Below are positions 23,375-34,463 of a stretch of 64,000 nucleotides of DNA, one piece after another. Every line of letters starts with the position of its first letter. Positions within the stretch are counted from its first letter, which is position 1. Source of the DNA: Gossypium raimondii (taxonomy: Eukaryota; Streptophyta; Magnoliopsida; Malvales; Malvaceae); contig NC_068567.1 in the NCBI RefSeq assembly GCF_025698545.1, forward strand, positions 59,959,371-60,023,370, in the 5' to 3' direction. Under the pieces are notes generated by a model. It had not been told where the DNA came from. It saw nothing but the letters and a program-made list of their open reading frames with translations, and searched no databases. Position numbers and translations under genes: made by a program.

Positions 23375-23649
23375 TAAGCGTACAACACTATATATCTCTG
23401 CGAAAGTAACGATATTCATATTACAAATCTGATTAGGACCTCTCATTTTTTATTAGAAGCTTGTTGTGATTTAGTTTTTATGTAGCAAGTATGGGGAAAA
23501 AATTCTTAATTGTTGGTACCAAAAATAAAATCATTGATTTGGTGGTGCTGACTGCAATAAGGGCACGGTGGTATGTTAACAAATTGGCCCACTACAGAAA
23601 CAAGACTTCAGAAGTTCAGGGGCTTGAGAACAGAACAAAAGACGGGGGG
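23375..23649 (+). pseudogene. rps2: Nuclear copy of plastid rps2, 5' part
   Basis: Wording of the chloroplast ribosomal protein S2 gene is recognisable from about 23375 (ATATATCTCTGCGAAAG, GATATTCATATTACAAATCT; protein YISA..IHITNL) through GKKFLIVGTKNK and AAIRAR-like [12 protein letters not shown] to [13 protein letters not shown], where a solo LTR interrupts it. Frame shifts precede 23491 and about 24 bp are missing after the VNK block. The homology lacks the first ~40 codons. I infer a nuclear insertion of plastid DNA (NUPT), since neighbours are nuclear genes. The rest of the gene resumes at 26323. Confidence 0.8.
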
Positions 23650-26322
23650 TGTAACACCTCTAACCTAAATCCGTCGCCGGAACAGGGTTATGGAGCATTA
23701 CCAGAGATTTCAGATCAGATAACAGACATTTCATATAATTTATTAATCATATCAGAATCTATTCATAATTAATCATATTGTCACTCTTATGAGCCATCGA
23801 GGCCCAAAATATGCATTAGAAATGAATCGAGACTAAACCGAGTACTCAGAAAATTTTTCGCAAAATTTCAAAATTTTTTCTAAAGTGCAGGGGACACACG
23901 CCCGTGCGGTTAGGCCGTGTGAGCAAGACACGCTTGTGTCTTAGGTCGTGTGGGCATTCGAAATAGGGCACACGGCCGTGTCCCAGGCCGTGTCCAAATT
24001 AGGGTGGTTACTGACTTAGGTCACACGACCAAGCCATATGTCCGTGTGCTAGGCCGCGTGAACATACTAACTTGCATAAATAAGGTGCAGGGGTCACACA
24101 GCCAAGCCACACGCTCGTGTGTTGGGCTATGTGAAAATACCTGAGCATTCTGTTTTGAATTTTAAAGATGCAGGGGACACACAGCCAGATCACACGCCCA
24201 TGTGCTAGGTCATGTGCTACACACGGCTGAGACACACGCTCGTGTCTCTGCCCGTGTGGATGAAAATAGGCCAATTCTAAGGACACATTTCTCACCCAAT
24301 TTGACTTATACCTATAATAACATTTTAACACATTCCCAAGCCAACACAAAACATTCAAATCAAGCCAAAACTGAGTGATATGCATGACTTATCATCACAT
24401 GTATTCATGTATTTAAACTTACCTAGTTGACCCAATTCACATATATGCATATTTTACTAAATATTCTAACTCAATCCAATCATCCATGTGATTTCTATCA
24501 TTTAATCATTTCAAACACACACATCAAACATGTTTAGGCCATATATATACATAACAAAATATATCAAACACAAGCCATACCAATGGCTAGTTCCAACCAA
24601 ACTTTATATGCCATCATTGGCTAAATTTAGTCTATACATGCCATTATAACCAAAATTAGTTTGTTATATATATCGAAAGTCAGAGGGATAGTGTGATGTA
24701 GCTCCAACCAGCTTCCAACCTTTACGAGCCCTCGAGTACTATAAGACAGAGGAAATATAACAGAGTAAGCATTTAATGATTAGTAAGTTCGTATAACGGA
24801 AAATTAACTTACCATTCGTTTACATCTAAGGTAAGCACACAAAATTCATCCAAAGAAATTTTGGCATTTAGCCTAAACATATATAACCTCAAGAAACATG
24901 TTAGTCATTATTTCATGTGAATATCAAGAAATAAGGATGAGCTCATCATGTAACAATTTTCATATACATAGGCTTTCCACATCATATATCCATATAACAT
25001 GTACATTTCCATAATAATTCATCTCAAGTTCAGATTACTCCAGGTCAGAACTTTGCTTGTTGAATTTATTTGAAATATTGATGGATACACATGTAGTACA
25101 GTCTAAGTGTACAAAATTGTATTCTGTCAATTCATATTCGAGAATGCTCATTAGAGCACATAATCGGGAAGCGCTCTCTTGAGCCATATAATGGGAAGCT
25201 CATGTGAGCCATTAACGGGAAGCTCATAAGAGCCATAATCAGGAAGCTCATGCGAGCCAATAGTTGGTAGCTCCGATGAGCCATTAACGGGAAGCTCCGG
25301 ATAGCCATATATCTGGAAGTTCAAGTGAGTCATATCGGGAAGCTCCGGAGAGCCATTAATTAGGAAGCTCACAAAGATCCTTTAATCGGGAAGCTCCGAA
25401 GAGCCATATATCGGGACGCTCATAAGAACTGCGGTGTATCCACAACACATGCAGGATTACAACTGATCCGGATGCTCCGAAGAGCTATTAACGGGAAGCT
25501 CAGAAAAACCATATAACGGGAAGCTCGAGAGGGCTAATAATGGGACGCTCTTTTGAGCTATGGTGTGTCCGCAACATATGCAGGACCACAACCAACTCGG
25601 GAACCCTGTATCCAATCGAATTTTATTTATTCAAACGAGACTTAACATTTATCGGGCATTGTCGAATATGTAATTAATTTCATATACATAGCAATTACAC
25701 AATTCACATATACAACATTCAGTTTAAACATGTAAATATTCACAATTTAGTTACACGAATTTACCTTGACAATGTTCGTGTTCGTAAGCTACTAATCTGA
25801 TACTTTTTGTTTTCCTCGATCCAATTCTGAACTAGGTCTATTCAGATCCAATTAAGCCAAATAAGCTTGCTTGAGTTCTCTTCTCTTAGCTAGGGTTTCC
25901 ATGTAAAATAACTTGGGAAAGATGATAATATGATGATATTTTCTTATTTTATTAATTTATCATATTTTCATCTCTTTTTTTTCCAATTTAGTTCTTTTCT
26001 TTATTAGAGTTTCCATGGAAGAACCATCATACTTATCTACTAACTCCACTTAATGGTCTAATTGTCATATAAGGACCTCTAATTTTGAATTGCATAGCTA
26101 TTTGATCCCTTTAGCTACTAGAACTCAACTTTTACATTTTACGCAATTTAGTCTTTTTTATCGGATTAGACATAAAATCAGTAAAATTTCTTTACGAATT
26201 TTTCATGCGATATTTTAATCATGATGCAGATCATAAAATAATATTAAAATAAAATTTCTTTCGGACTCAGATTTGTGGTCCCGAAACCATTGTTCCGATT
26301 TCACTGAAAACGGGCTGTTATA
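23650..26322. mobile_element. Solo LTR of an LTR retrotransposon (probably Ty3/gypsy)
   Basis: A 2,673-bp fossil starts TGTAACACC and ends GGGCTGTTATA, with a G-rich 5-bp target repeat on each side. No internal retrotransposon part lies in the window, so it looks like the single LTR left by LTR-LTR recombination. Near the left end it has many copies of CACACGGCCGTGTG-like words (23885-24260); at 25137-25560 a ~24-bp unit built on GGGAAGCTCATGAGAGCC is repeated about 15 times. The interrupted plastid rps2 copy shows it came after that plastid insertion. Family placement as gypsy is from memory of similar cotton LTRs. Confidence 0.8.
25137..25560. repeat. Tandem ~24-bp repeats inside the solo LTR
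   Basis: The unit is approximately GGGAAGCTCATGAGAGCCAT followed by TAAC or AATC; about 15 imperfect copies are seen. Two copies of 'GGTGT(A/G)TCC(A/G)CAACA(C/T)ATGCAGGA' (about 25432 and 25562) break the series, so a larger period is superimposed. Such arrays are usual in long plant LTRs. Confidence 0.8.
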
Positions 26323-26622
26323 TGGGGACTTAATCATCTTCTGAAAAGAGATGCAACTATGTTGAAGAGACAATTATCTCGCTTGCAAACATATCTGGGC
26401 GGGATTAAATATATGACGAGATTGCCTGATATTATAATCATCGTTGATCAGCAAGAAGAATATACGGCTCTTCGAGAATGTATCACTTTGGGAATTCCAA
26501 CAATTTGTTTAATCTATACAAATAGCGATATTGATCTCGCAGATATTTCGATTCCAGCAAATGATGATGCTGTAGCTTCAATTCAATTAATTCTTTACAA
26601 AGTAGTAGAAATACCATGAAAG
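26323..26622 (+). pseudogene. rps2: Nuclear copy of plastid rps2, 3' part
   Basis: The frame resumes with [16 protein letters not shown], then [73 protein letters not shown], and ends with a TGA at 26617-26619 about 15 residues earlier than plastid S2 would. This long clean frame (26359-26619) is strikingly well kept for a pseudogene, but no start, promoter or transit peptide is seen. Together with 23375-23649 it is one insertion split by the LTR. Confidence 0.82.
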
Positions 26623-27100
26623 TCATTATCGTATTAGGCTAATTAGTCGTGTTGGATTACATTTTGTTTTTTCTATTAAAATATAAGTATAATAGTTTTT
26701 ATACCTAAATCAAAAAGTAAATCAATTATTTATATTAAGATTTTCAGTTCTATTTCTATATTTAAAAGAAAATAGAATCAAAACATTGACATAGCAATAT
26801 GATTTTTCGCAAGGTCTCGTTTTGGGTATTAAATTTTAGAGATATTAGAATAGACAACCACAAACCTCACAAACCAATATGAAAATGCCAACAGTAATAA
26901 TATAATTTTTTTGCAAGATGCGATTATTTTTCCCATTTTGTTCCACATTGTAAAATCGAAAGTGTCATTGAGAATATCTAAGCTTCACATATTACAATAC
27001 ATAAATGGATTTGTCAACTCCATCGGCAAAATATAAATACATGTGATGAAATCATACTGTTGTCAAAGCTTTAGATAAACAGTAAGGTGATGTAAGATCC
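26623..27100. other. Intergenic; 3' flank of the CYSTM gene
   Basis: AT-rich with no coding sequence. The right ~100 bases are likely the 3' UTR of the minus-strand CYSTM gene. Confidence 0.4.
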
Positions 27101-27518
27101 CTAGTCCACAATTATCACAGACGGGTCGCAGCAGCAATCATCCAAGAGACAGCAACAACATAAAGCTGCAAGGCTGCAACACAAAATTAAACAAAGTTAG
27201 CTAGCTGATTAACAATATTAGATCGTGCAGGATTTATTAAAAAAAAAAAGTTGATGTATATTTATACATACAATCCCTCAAGAAAACCTGGTTCTCTCCT
27301 GGGTGGCGGTGGTGGGGCACCATAATACTGAGGAGGTGCCATTACTGGTGGAGGTGGCCCTTGATTATAAGTATAACCACCTGCACCATATATTAAATAC
27401 ACAGGTAAAAGGTAGTTAAAATCAAGAAAACATTCGATTATTATAGTATGAACTAAGAAAGCAGAGACATGCATGCACCTGGAGGAGGATAGGGGTGGCC
27501 GTACTTGTAATCACTCAT
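27101..27518 (-). CDS. CYSTM (cysteine-rich transmembrane module) small protein
   Basis: Three exons on the minus strand, 27479-27518, 27272-27380 and 27101-27173, give 74 codons with consistent phases and GT-AG introns. The protein starts MSDYKYGHPYPPP, has a Pro/Gly/Tyr-rich middle (PPPPVMAPPQYYGAPPPPP), then REPGFLEGFLAAL followed by CCCCLLDDCCCDPS and a short tail ending VIIVD. This is the standard layout of plant CYSTM proteins: a disordered proline-rich head and a C-terminal cysteine-rich hydrophobic module placing it at the plasma membrane, often linked to stress tolerance. No single exon is long enough to stand out as an open frame. Position 50 is Phe at the exon 2/3 junction where many family members have Cys; the splice choice there could be wrong by a codon. 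Confidence 0.85.
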
Positions 27519-27787
27519 ATTGCCAAACAAAAACACTAATTAATGGATGAAATCGTAGGATTGGGGTTTAAGGGCAGGCAGGGTTTTATACAAGGCAAAA
27601 AGAGAGCTGAGAACTTGGCAAGAGGGTTGGCTGGATAAGAGAATATATGGTGTCGGCAAGGAAAGGAAAAGAAAAGGTCTCTGTAACAAGCTGCAAAAGC
27701 AAAGTAACGAATAATACAATGTCTGTGGTTGTATTATTCTTATTCCGGTGTGTTTTGATGTATCGTTTTAATAAAATATAGATGAAT

Positions 27788-27819
<32 letters not shown>

Positions 27820-28167
27820 TAATGTGCAAATATAGATAGTGGATTGAGACGTAAATGTGAAAAATATAAATATATATATGTTTTGTCTTCGTCTATAGGC
27901 AATCCTTATCTCTACCCTCGTTATTAAGAAATTAATACAAGGAACAAAAATAGTGGCAATGAAAGGGCTGGGTATAAAAGCAGTTGAATGCTTTCTATTT
28001 TCCACTTTATTTCCATTTCGAAGTTTCGTGAAAGGGAATTTTCGAATATTTGTTCAAATTCGGGCATTTCCTGTGTCTGCTAAACCAATATTCTTTACAC
28101 ACTGTATACGAATTTTCTATTTGGTTTGTACTTTAGGGTTTTGTGGTAATGTGAAATCTCTTTATTA

Positions 28168-28481
28168 AAAATTAAATTGTATTTTGATTCTTTTATTTAA
28201 AAAACAAATAAGTAGTATTTGTACGTTAGATCAAAAAATAAATGAATCATTTTTGTTAAAAACTTTATCTATTTCTACTTTTAAAAACTTGTGTAGCTAA
28301 CATAATAATAAGACAGTTACACGTGGTGTGTTACATATACCTGATTCTAATGCATATGATCCAATTTTTAATAGTAGAAATGGATGGAGTTTTTAATAAA
28401 AGAATCAGTTTGCTTTTAATCTATCGTACATGGACTAAATTGTCTTTTTTTTTAGCAAGGGGAACAAAATGCAATCTGACC
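28168..28481. mobile_element. MITE remnant, copy 2 of the AAAATGCAATCTGA family
   Basis: It matches 960-1202 in order: AAATTGTATTTTGATTC at the left, TTAGATCAAAAAATAAATGAATC, TTAAAAACTTTATCTATTTC, a central ACACGTGGTGTGT, AATAAAAGAATCAGTTTGC, and AAAATGCAATCTGAC at the right. The two halves are partly inverted copies of each other (AAAGAATC..AAA / GATTCTTTTATT), so it can fold into a long hairpin. Confidence 0.5.
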
Positions 28482-28779
28482 TCCTAATACAAGAGGATAT
28501 TAAAAAGTTGGAATAATTTTTTTTATAAATTCTAAAATTATTTATGAATTTTGATGATGTTTAATTTGGAGGAGTTGTAAATATAAATTTTAAAATTTTA
28601 ATTTTAATTTTAAAAATTATTGATATCAATATTGACATACTTAAATAATAATATTTTTATTTTAAAATAATCAATTTTATGTATTTTTAGTGTATACAAT
28701 TAAATCAAAGTTTAAATGTTTAATATGTAAAGTGATAATTGAACAGGTGGTGGTAAATTTCTCTTAAAACCAACTAGAG

Positions 28780-29400
28780 TTTTATAAAAGAACAATTAGG
28801 ATTAACCTTGCCTCGATTGGGACACATGACAACACGAAAATTAACCAAAGAGACCTACGGATAACCCTCCGCCTTATCTTGTTAGGATGATTGTTTAGTG
28901 ACCAATCACTTGCGTGCTTTATACCATCCACATGAGGGACCATTCATCTTTAATTAATCGATTGGACTCTCTATTAGGTCATCCGCTATTAATAGAAGCA
29001 TTCTTTTTAAGTGGAGATCACCGAATAATTATGACACTTATAAATACTCTCAAAACATAACATTGAGAGCTCTCCTTCCTTCTCTACAAATCTTAATAGA
29101 CCTAATTTTCTATTCTCTGACTTTTTCGACTCTTGGCTTGTCTTAGATAAATCAATCTTTTTTAAAACCATCCTTTTCCTCTTTTTAACTCTCGTTAATA
29201 TCATGTATACGAGCGTAGATTGAACACAAAAATAAACTCGTTTCTCATCTTTCTCGAAAAGGCCTAAACCGTAAAATTCCACCCTTTTACCGTACACGAG
29301 CAAAATTCTCTCAATTATGCTCTCGTGTCATTGCTGACTTAAGCAAGCAATTCCACCCTTGCTTTATTGAATTTTTTTCCCTATTCCTTAAAAAAAATTT
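28780..29400. mobile_element. Possible LTR scrap
   Basis: The stretch has features seen in plant LTRs: a TTATAAATACTCT box at about 29039, a following pyrimidine-rich segment with GAGAGCTCTCC, and TCATTGCTGACTTAAGCAAG at about 29328. Neither end nor target repeats could be found, and no internal part is present. It is offered only as a fossil fragment. Confidence 0.3.
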
Positions 29401-30911
29401 TATTCATATTCCTTTCTTTAAACAAATTAGATTATATGTAAGTAAAATTTTTATGAGAAAATATATTTATAAAAAATATTTATCGAATAAACTATAAGCA
29501 GAGTAATGAAGGGGTTTTAAAAAAATTCCAATATCAGTATAATAATTTTTAAATTTTTATTTTTAAATAAATTAATATCTAATTAACTCAAACCCACTAA
29601 ATTGTTATTAGAATACGCTTGGCGCACACCATTATTGATTGACAATTAAGCTCATTATTTGAGAGAGAATATAGCATTAATCTATTATTTTCTTAAATCC
29701 TTTAGCATATATTCTTTTCATTGAATTTAAAAGTTTGAAGCTCAACAATTAATAAGCGTTAGATATAATGGTAAGATATATATATATATATTTCATTCTC
29801 AAATGAAAATATATATATATTCAAAATTTAAAGATAATATTAATGAGAGCGACAATCATGAACTTCAAATATAAACCGTAATGAATATAAAAACATCAAA
29901 TAATAAAATTAAAGGCTAATGTGATAAAAAAAAACTCATATAACTACGACATTCACCTTTCTTAAAATTAATCTAAATTCGATTCATCGTTATAGAAAAA
30001 TAAATATCTAACAACTATGCCTTTAATCAAATGGAATCATTTTATTACATTAATTCAGCAAAATTCCTTTTACTTGTTTATTCACTAATTTAAAATGATA
30101 GCTATAAAAAAAATTCAACATTTACTTTTGTGCCGAAAGTGAAGTTAATTCTTTTAAAATAGAAATTTAATACTTATTAGTTCTCCTCTCCTTAAATAAA
30201 CCATGCTAATCATATTATATATATTTTGTAAGGTCTTAAACTTTCGGTTGACGTGGATAGTTTATTTAACTGATATTTGATTTAGGGTAAATTATCAAAA
30301 TAGTCACTTTTGTTTATCTCAGATTACATTTTAGTCATTTACGTTTTAGTCACTTACGTTAATATGTTGTAACATTTTAGTCACTGAGCTGTAAATTTCC
30401 ATTAACAGTATAACGGTAAGTTGACATGGCACGCTAAATCATCATTTCAAATAAAAGTTTTAGGTTAAATTATATAATTGGTCTCCACATTTTTTTTCGT
30501 TTTGAGCAATTTAATTTTTTCTTTAATGTTCTTTTTAACATTTTCTTTATTTTCCATTCTCTTCTACTTCTCCCTTTGTTTTCCTCTCTTTTCCATTTCT
30601 TTTAATATAGTTTTTCTATGTTTTCCATTTGTTAAAACTAGTCCCTTTACTTTTATTTTTTTGAACAATTTAATTTTGTATTTTCCTTTTCTTCTTTCCG
30701 CCCTTTAGTTTTAATAAATGAGAAATATAGAAAACTACATTAAACAATTGACTGTGTATTATTTTTATTCTACAAACAACATTAAAAGATTGACATGTCT
30801 ATTCTTTTTGATATTTATTTTAATATTTTACTATACCCCTATAGAATACTTGTCAATCTTCTAACACTGTTTGTGGAGTTTAAAAACTCCACTGACAGCG
30901 TACCAAATAAT

Positions 30912-30913
<2 letters not shown>

Positions 30914-30951
<38 letters not shown>
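30914..30951. repeat. (TA)n microsatellite
   Basis: About 19 TA units without interruption. Similar runs occur at 27791-27818 and about 59625-59655; all are in intergenic DNA. Confidence 0.9.
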
Positions 30952-30953
<2 letters not shown>

Positions 30954-32924
30954 ATTAATACACACTAACAATGTACGATTTTTTTAGACTTCACAAGCAA
31001 GGTCAAGGGTTTGGTATATTATCAGTGGAGTCTTTAGACTTCACTAGTAGGATTAGGGATTTAACAAGTGTCCAATAGAGATATAATAAAATATTAAAAT
31101 AATAAACACATGACAATTATTTGAGACTGCTTATGGAATAAAAAAGGTATATTGCTAGTGTACGAATTATATATATATATATGGTGAGTGGCGATCTCTC
31201 CTTTTTTATAGTTTTAATTATTCATTAAATTTATTTTTTAACAAAATCAAATTAAAGATATATTATCAATTTTAAATAAAAATCATTTATATAAAAAATC
31301 TAATTTTAATTATATTAAATGCATTTATTACAAATGTAGATATATAAAATTTTAACAATTATCTTTTATCAATATAATTTTTCTAGAAAATAGAAATTAT
31401 CCTAACAATTAGATCAATATACTTTATTTTTAAAATAGAAATTAAAAATATTTTTAAATCATGTATTAATAAAAATATATTAAATTAATTTATAGTTTAT
31501 TATGTCTAACAATACAAATATTTAAACTCAACTGTGCATTTATTAATAAAAATAAATTTGTATTAATTTATAGTGTATTAACATATAATTTTTAAACAAA
31601 ACTAAATTATATTTAAATCCTATTTTCATACATAAAAATTATCACAACAAAAATCTTGATCCATATACTTTATTTTTTTAAACATAAATTATCCAGGAGA
31701 TAAAATAAAATTGATAATTTAAGATATTTAAAATAATAAGTAACATAATAAATATATGTTTGCAAACATATAACATTTTTCAAATTAAAATATTAAAAAT
31801 ATTTTTAAAGAATTGAAATAACACTTTATCAATAATATTAAAACTAAATTGTTTTAAATAAATTTTTGTATACCTTTTGAAAATTTTTCAAATTTTAAAA
31901 TTTTCAAAAAAAATATTTAACTCTCAAAAATATTTTTAAATGCAATTTAAAATGATTTATTAGAATTTTATTCATTTTAAAAGTTTTAGATAATATATTA
32001 AAATTCAAGTCTAAAAATATATTTTTAAATAATATTTATGTATGAAATTAACAGATTACCAATTCATTTAAAAAAAACTAAAACCCTTATAATTGCATAG
32101 AACAAATTTTTTCAAAAATAATAAAATAATATGATAATATTTTTCCTTTTATATTTTATATAATTTTTTTTTTATAAAATGATTCGGAGCCCAAAGAAAG
32201 AACAGAAATTTAATTATCCAAAATAGTCAAACGGAATTCGGGCCAGGCCGAACTTTCCCGTTAATAAATTGTTGTTTTCTTCATATACATTTTGAAGAAG
32301 GGTAAACTACACCTAATACCATAAACTATTACTAAGTTTACGTTTTGATCATTTAACTTCTAAAAGTTATAAAATAGTTAACTAAACGATTCAGAAATTT
32401 TTATTTAAGTCAGTGAACTGTTCAAAAGTTTTTATTTTAGTCACTAGGTTGTTAAGTTCTTTTTTAAAAGTCGGCTAGTGAGCTTTAATTGACGATTCGA
32501 CGATCGGTATAGTGGATTAGTACCCATCGACAAGTAGAAGAACATGTCTTAAATCTAAATCGATCTAATGGTCAGTCTCAAAGATTAAAGAATAAAGTTA
32601 TTTGAATTTTGATTCACTTATGACGCTCAAAATTGTTTAATAAAAAAAATTAAACTGTAAAAATGAAAGGAAAAATAGCTTTTAATTTATGCAGACGGTG
32701 TAAACAAAGAAGGTCATACAATAAAAATTTTAACAACCCAACAACTTAAAAAAAAAATCCAAACACCTATTTAAGAAAAAAAATCAAATAATTAATTACA
32801 TCTTCCACGCAACGAGGTCATCTATTTGTTATTTTACTTTTTGGTCCAAATTTATCTAGTCTTTATCTAGTTTGGGAAAGTGATATATCAAAAGGTATTT
32901 TTATTATTTTTTTGAATAACGTTG

Positions 32925-33055
32925 AATGATTATTTTTAGTGGATTACAAAAATAGGACAAAGTCCTAACAATAACGAAATTAGGTAGACTTGAACTCTGG
33001 TCACACCTGGAGCAATGAACACCCTAACCATCAGATCAACACATGAGATTCAGGA
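32925..33055 (-). mobile_element. SINE-like, tRNA-derived sequence
   Basis: On the minus strand the text runs TTGATCTGATGGTTAGGGTG, then GCTCCAGGTGTGACC, then GAGTTCAAGTCTACCTA. The first resembles a Pol III A box, and GTTCAAGTC a B box about 35 bases later, the spacing found in tRNA-derived SINEs. The trailing part ends in a T-rich stretch near 32925. Target duplications were not resolved. Confidence 0.45.
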
Positions 33056-34072
33056 TAATGTTAAATGATTGATCGGGTTGAAGTTAATAAGACAATAAAA
33101 GTTTTATATAATATATTTTTATTTTAATAAATGATAGATTATTAGTTTTACATTTGACATTTACTCTCCGATCAAGTGGTTTGAAGTGATTTTATTAAAA
33201 TCGAGTTATCGTCCACATCTAAAGTTTGGTTTCGTGATTGCATGAATAAAAATATTAGATTCGAAAAATGAATTTTTAAAAAGAAATTAGGAGGTTTAAA
33301 AGTTAAATTTATTATATTTTATTTTAAACATTAAAATAGTATAATTTAATTAATTTTAACTTTTAAGATTTTAAAACGAGTTTAGGTTAACCTATTATAA
33401 ATATGATCGATTTGGATAAAATTTAATATTCATATTTTGGAGAAGTGACAAGAGATGTGAGGAAGATGTATAAATTAGAAATAGGAATTTTATTTAATAT
33501 TAAATTTTCTATTTTTATTTAATATAAATTTGAAGTTTTAGAAATTCTTATATTTTAATATTTTAAATAATTTAAAATGATTTTTAAAATGATTTTTATT
33601 TTTAACTTTAAAGAGTTTTAATTTTTCACTTTTTATATTTTTATTGAAAATACAAAAAAGAAGAAAATTTTAACTTTTAAATCATTTTGTAATTATTTAT
33701 GTATTTTTAAAGAGTAAGGATCAAATTGACAAAACCAAAGTAGATATTGAGGGCTAAAAGAGTTATATTACTTTTTTTATAATAGCCACATCAATAATTC
33801 TAATGGAAAAGTTGATTGAGGAACCAATATTTTAAATAAAAAATATAGAGACTAAATTTTAAAATTTAAAAGAGTATAAGGACCTTTAGTATATTTAAGT
33901 TTATTTGTAAACATGAACGAATTAAATTTATTATTTGGTCCATTATGAATTTAATGACAGGATAATTTTAAAAAAATCTAATTTTGAGAAATTTAGTGAT
34001 TAAATAAAAAATTATAATTAAGTTACTAAAATACAGAGGATGAGATTAATTTTCTTGTTTTGCCCTACATTA

Positions 34073-34463
34073 TATCAAAATTCGGTTAAAATCGAATTAA
34101 CTGGCCGAACTAATCTAATTCAATTAATCAATCGGTTAATCGATTTAATTCGGTCAGAGGTCAGTTAATAAATTTTTAAAATTTCGGTTATCTGTTAATT
34201 CAATTCGAAATCGGGTAATTAATCGAACTTAATAATTAATAATACAAATTATATGTAGTTTTAATTTGGTTAATTAGATCAAATGAATGTTACCAATTTA
34301 TTTTTTATATGTTTTATACTTGTTTCAGCAATATATATATAAATTTCAGTCCGTTAATTTTTTAAAAATTTAGTCGATTAACAATTAAAGAATTAAAAAT
34401 TTTAATTAATTCAATTAGTACTAAATCAATTCGATTAACCAACGGTTAACCGTTAGAACACTC
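34073..34463. mobile_element. MITE, hAT-like 8-bp duplication (copy 2 of the TTCGGTTAA family)
   Basis: The octamer CTACATTA flanks the body at 34065-34072 and 34464-34471. The body begins TATCAAAATTCGGTTAAAAT and ends AACGGTTAACCGTTAGAACACTC, is full of GGTTAA/TTAACC, and matches 10020-10505. No coding frame. The 8-bp flank fits hAT, but the terminal repeats are weak, so the placement is tentative. Confidence 0.6.

Noticed and set aside
23891-24270. CACACGGCCGTGTG-type repeats as a CRISPR-like or regulatory array
   Set aside because: Spacing and units are irregular, and the stretch lies inside the solo LTR, where such words are typical.
24008-25372. Open frames inside the solo LTR
   Set aside because: They follow simple repeats in the LTR and show no retrotransposon protein text.
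26359-26619. Active nuclear rps2 gene
   Set aside because: The frame is clean but is separated from the 5' half by the LTR, lacks the first part of S2, and has no visible transit peptide or promoter.
30478-30708. 76-residue Phe/Leu-rich frame
   Set aside because: A T-rich low-complexity stretch in AT-rich repeat DNA; no start context or homology.
30914-30951. (TA)n runs as a scaffold attachment or origin signal
   Set aside because: Plain microsatellites, common in AT-rich plant intergenic DNA; nothing else supports a function.
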